A DNA stretch of 64,000 nucleotides from Mycolicibacterium litorale (GTDB taxonomy: Bacteria; Actinomycetota; Actinomycetes; Mycobacteriales; Mycobacteriaceae): positions 5,270,001-5,334,000 of the forward strand of contig CP019882.1 of NCBI GenBank assembly GCA_002007745.1, written 5' to 3'. The notes beneath the pieces were generated by a model. That model was not told where the DNA came from. It saw nothing but the letters and a program-made list of their open reading frames with translations, and did no database searches. Numbering within the stretch: position 1 is the stretch's first letter; every line of letters starts with the position of its first letter. Made by a program: the position numbers and the translations under genes. Shown here one piece after another: positions 61,928-64,000 of this stretch.

Positions 61928-63561
61928 GCGTGTGCCTCTCGCAGCGAGGCCTGCGCGACGAGATTCTTCGCGACGCGTAGCGCCAAGGCGCTGATGGTGC
62001 AGGTGGGATTAGCTGAGCCGGAGGTGACGAAGATGCTGCCGTCGGCGATGTAGAGATTGTCGATATCGTGCGTCTTGCCGTAGGAATCGACTACTGACGA
62101 CGCGGGGTCGTCACCCATGCGTGCGGTGCCGAGCAGGTGGCCCGGTTGGTCCACCCAGATTTCCTGGGTGATTATTCGAACCGCGCCCGCGGCCTTGTGC
62201 AGTTCGACCATGCGCTCGACGGTGAATTTGAGGATCTTGCGGGTGTTTTCGCTGATCCGGTACTCGACCTTGGGGGCGGGCAGGCCGTCACTGTCGACCA
62301 GATCGGGTGAGAGGGTCACCCGATTGTGCGGCTCGGGAAGGTCTTCGGTGTTGGCCGCCCACAGTATGCCGTTCTGCGCTAAGCGGGCGACCTCGTGCAC
62401 CTTGGGGCCCCACAGTTCCTCGAATTCCAGGCCGCGGTGGGCTTCGATGGCATTGAGCGGGCCGGGAGTGGGCAAGATGTGCATCTTGCTGCCGCGCACA
62501 AATCCGCGAGACTTATCGGTCTCGTAGAACTGAAGCGAGTGGATCAGTTGTCCAGCTGGGCCTCGCCAGCTCTCCAGGGGCTCTTCGTAGAATCCCAGTG
62601 CGCTGCAATTGGGATGCAGCATCAAGTTTCGGCCGACCATATCCGACGAATTGGCCAGACCCTTGGGGTGCTGTTCGTTTGCCGACAGCAACAGCAAACG
62701 CGGGGTGCCCACCCCGTTGGCACACAGCACCACACTGCGAGCGGCCAGAAACCGGATCGCCCCGTCGCGATCGATGTATTCCGCGCCGGTGACCAGCCCG
62801 CCCTCATCGTCGGTCACCACCCTGCGGACGCGGGCGCCGGTAATGACCGTGGCGCCGAGCTTCTGCGCTTGCGGCAGGTAGATCAAGTCGAAGGATGCCT
62901 TTGCGCCCTGCGGGCAGCCCCACTCGCAGGTCCCCCACCGTCCGCACTGTTCAAGAGTTTTGAACTTCTGGCTGGCGATGGCGTTGGTCCCTGGCCACCA
63001 GTGCCAACCCAACGAGTTGGCAGCCTCAGCTCCTTTTATCCCAGCCTTGCCCAACGGGTTTGGCGGCAAGGGGTAGTCCAGTCCGGCCGGGTAGGCGGTG
63101 TCGCCGTCCACACCTGATACGCCGATGAATGCGTCGACTTCGTCGTGATACGGCTTGAGGTCGTCGTAAGAAATCGGCCAGTCGTCGCACACCCCGTCAA
63201 GAGTCCTCACCCGGAAGTCCGACGGGAGCAGCCGCGGCCATTCCGCGCCGTAGAAGATCGAGCTGCCGCCCACCGCATTGAACATGACGGGCCACATATC
63301 GGATTCCGATACGTCGACCGGGTAGTCGGAGGGAAGACCACGAACGTTGGGGTCGTGCGACCAGTCGTGCTGGATGAGCAGCTCCCACTCTGGGTGATTC
63401 GCGGGGAAGTCGCTCGGGTTCACCCAGTCGCCCTGCTCCAACACCGTGACGCTCAAACCCGCGGCGGCGGCGGTGTGCGCCACGACTGCACCGGAAGGTC
63501 CCGCACCGATGACGAGAACGTCGACCGCGGGGCCGGTGTCGCCAGGAGTTTCTTCTGCCAT
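61924..63561 (-). CDS. GMC-family dehydrogenase, large subunit
   Basis: A 545-residue FAD dehydrogenase. FAD motif VDVLVIGAGPSGAVVAHTAA at the start; a cysteine segment CGRWGTCEWGCPQGAK in the middle; catalytic His in GHLLGTARMGDDP and SANPTCTISALALR at the end. It resembles the large subunits of gluconate/sorbitol-type dehydrogenases that pair with subunit 3. GAGAGG precedes ATG 63561. An operator of the island regulon lies 95 bp upstream. It could supply the oxidation step that the proposed imino-acid pathway otherwise lacks. Confidence 0.88.
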   Translation of the reverse strand: MAEETPGDTGPAVDVLVIGAGPSGAVVAHTAAAAGLSVTVLEQGDWVNPSDFPANHPEWELLIQHDWSHDPNVRGLPSDYPVDVSESDMWPVMFNAVGGSSIFYGAEWPRLLPSDFRVRTLDGVCDDWPISYDDLKPYHDEVDAFIGVSGVDGDTAYPAGLDYPLPPNPLGKAGIKGAEAANSLGWHWWPGTNAIASQKFKTLEQCGRWGTCEWGCPQGAKASFDLIYLPQAQKLGATVITGARVRRVVTDDEGGLVTGAEYIDRDGAIRFLAARSVVLCANGVGTPRLLLLSANEQHPKGLANSSDMVGRNLMLHPNCSALGFYEEPLESWRGPAGQLIHSLQFYETDKSRGFVRGSKMHILPTPGPLNAIEAHRGLEFEELWGPKVHEVARLAQNGILWAANTEDLPEPHNRVTLSPDLVDSDGLPAPKVEYRISENTRKILKFTVERMVELHKAAGAVRIITQEIWVDQPGHLLGTARMGDDPASSVVDSYGKTHDIDNLYIADGSIFVTSGSANPTCTISALALRVAKNLVAQASLREAHA

Positions 63562-63655
63562 AAGGACCTCTCTCGAAGGACACCGTTGCGTCGTGGGCTG
63601 CTGACCGTCGGGATCGCGCACCTCGGGCGGGCTGAAACACTCCAGAGGTTGTGCA

Positions 63656-63665
63656 TTGTCGACAT
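63656..63665. promoter_or_regulatory. GntR/FCD-type operator 5, TTGTCGACAT
   Basis: One mismatch from the palindrome. Read on the minus strand it is ATGTCGACAATGCACAA, matching the CACAA context of operators 2 and 4, and lies upstream of the leftward GMC gene. Confidence 0.65.
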
Positions 63666-63756
63666 TAACCAATGCGATTCTGGCGGCAAACCCTTCGCGG
63701 GTCAAGTGCACGGGCCGAAGTCGATTCCACCGCAGGCATGCGTCACGCACATCCAG

Positions 63757-64000
63757 TCAGGTTGCGGATGCCGAACGCACCGCCCCGACGCTGGCGACGA
63801 TAACGCACAGCACTGCGACGATGTCGACAGTTCCCAGTCGTTGACCGAGGATGAACCAACCCGCCACGACTGCGATAGCCGGTGACAGGCTGGCCAGAAT
63901 GGCAAAAGTGCTCGCCGGCAGTGTGCGTAGCGCGATCAGCTCGAGAGAGTACGGGATCACCGAACACATGAGGCCCACCACGACGATCAATCCGATGACA
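63757..64000 (-). CDS. EamA/RhtA-type (DMT) transporter, C-terminal fragment
   Basis: The C-terminal 80 or so residues of a drug/metabolite-type transporter; the gene enters from beyond the right edge. Hydrophobic helices IVVVGLMCSVIPYSLELIAL, ASTFAILASLSPAIAVVAGW and VDIVAVLCVIVASVGAV, with the LGQRLG loop, fit the second EamA repeat of RhtA/YdcZ-like exporters. Role unknown; amino acid export is common in the family. Confidence 0.75.
   Translation of the reverse strand, partial: VIGLIVVVGLMCSVIPYSLELIALRTLPASTFAILASLSPAIAVVAGWFILGQRLGTVDIVAVLCVIVASVGAVRSASAT

Noticed and set aside
1..64000. tRNA or rRNA genes
   Set aside because: No cloverleaf-like or ribosomal sequence was noticed in the intergenic spaces; a covariance-model scan would be needed to be certain.

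Overview
The window is high-GC actinobacterial DNA that I read as a fast-growing mycobacterium (Mycolicibacterium-like). The reasons are an antigen-85 type mycolyltransferase, two F420-type Ddn paralogues, many GTG/TTG starts and ATGA/GTGA overlaps, probable leaderless promoters, and the gene order of the mycobacterial cholesterol locus. Identifications are by family recognition from translated sequence; no database search was run.

1-5.7 kb: two divergently transcribed soluble di-iron monooxygenase clusters. Leftward is a phenol-hydroxylase (DmpLMN, group 1) type set, with beta subunit, coupling protein and a truncated alpha subunit at the window edge, preceded by an unrecognised 148-aa gene. 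Rightward is a toluene-4-monooxygenase/isoprene-monooxygenase (TmoABCDE, group 2) type set that lacks a reductase. They share a 214-bp promoter region holding two copies of a 17-bp palindrome; a third lies before the beta subunit. 5.7-8.4 kb: a secreted lipase-like protein without its nucleophile serine and a frameshifted antigen-85 gene.

8.4-16.7 kb: cholesterol side-chain module in the order of M. tuberculosis Rv3540c-Rv3547: ltp2, chsH1, chsH2, chsE2, chsE1 and cyp125 leftward; fadA5, an NTF2-like gene and ddn rightward. Two KstR-type operators lie between cyp125 and fadA5. 16.7-32.8 kb: an accessory island with no counterpart in the M. tuberculosis order, flanked by two ddn-type genes of equal length. 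It carries a tightly coupled six-gene leftward operon (flavin monooxygenase, RidA, DUF1028, M20 amidohydrolase, aspartase, carbon-nitrogen hydrolase) behind a LysR gene, then a PuuC-like aldehyde dehydrogenase, a YczE-like membrane protein, a class III aminotransferase with TetR, a GMC oxidoreductase coupled to an NCS1 permease, and a YtcJ-type amidohydrolase.

33.3-51.1 kb: cholesterol C/D-ring module under KstR2 (Rv3548c-Rv3565 order): two SDRs, echA20, ipdA, ipdB, ipdC, fadA6, kstR2, ipdF, fadE30, fadD3, fadE31, fadE32, fadE33 and aspB, with two exact KstR2 operators. Non-canonical insertions are an F420-type reductase, a SatD-like HTH protein with a membrane partner, and a patatin-like gene.

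51.2-64 kb: a second accessory island held together by five TTGTCGACAA-type operators and a GntR/FCD regulator. It encodes a DapA-family lyase, a proline-racemase-family protein, an APC permease, two aldehyde dehydrogenases (one of the alpha-ketoglutaric-semialdehyde type), an SDR, an LLM flavoprotein, an LLM pseudogene and a GMC dehydrogenase with a gluconate-2-dehydrogenase subunit-3 partner. This resembles a hydroxyproline or related imino-acid pathway with an unorthodox oxidation step.

Ten reading-frame breaks occur in nine otherwise intact genes. All are single-base losses, nearly all in short G/C runs, which points to base-calling error rather than gene decay. I saw no tRNA, rRNA, CRISPR array, insertion sequence or integrase.
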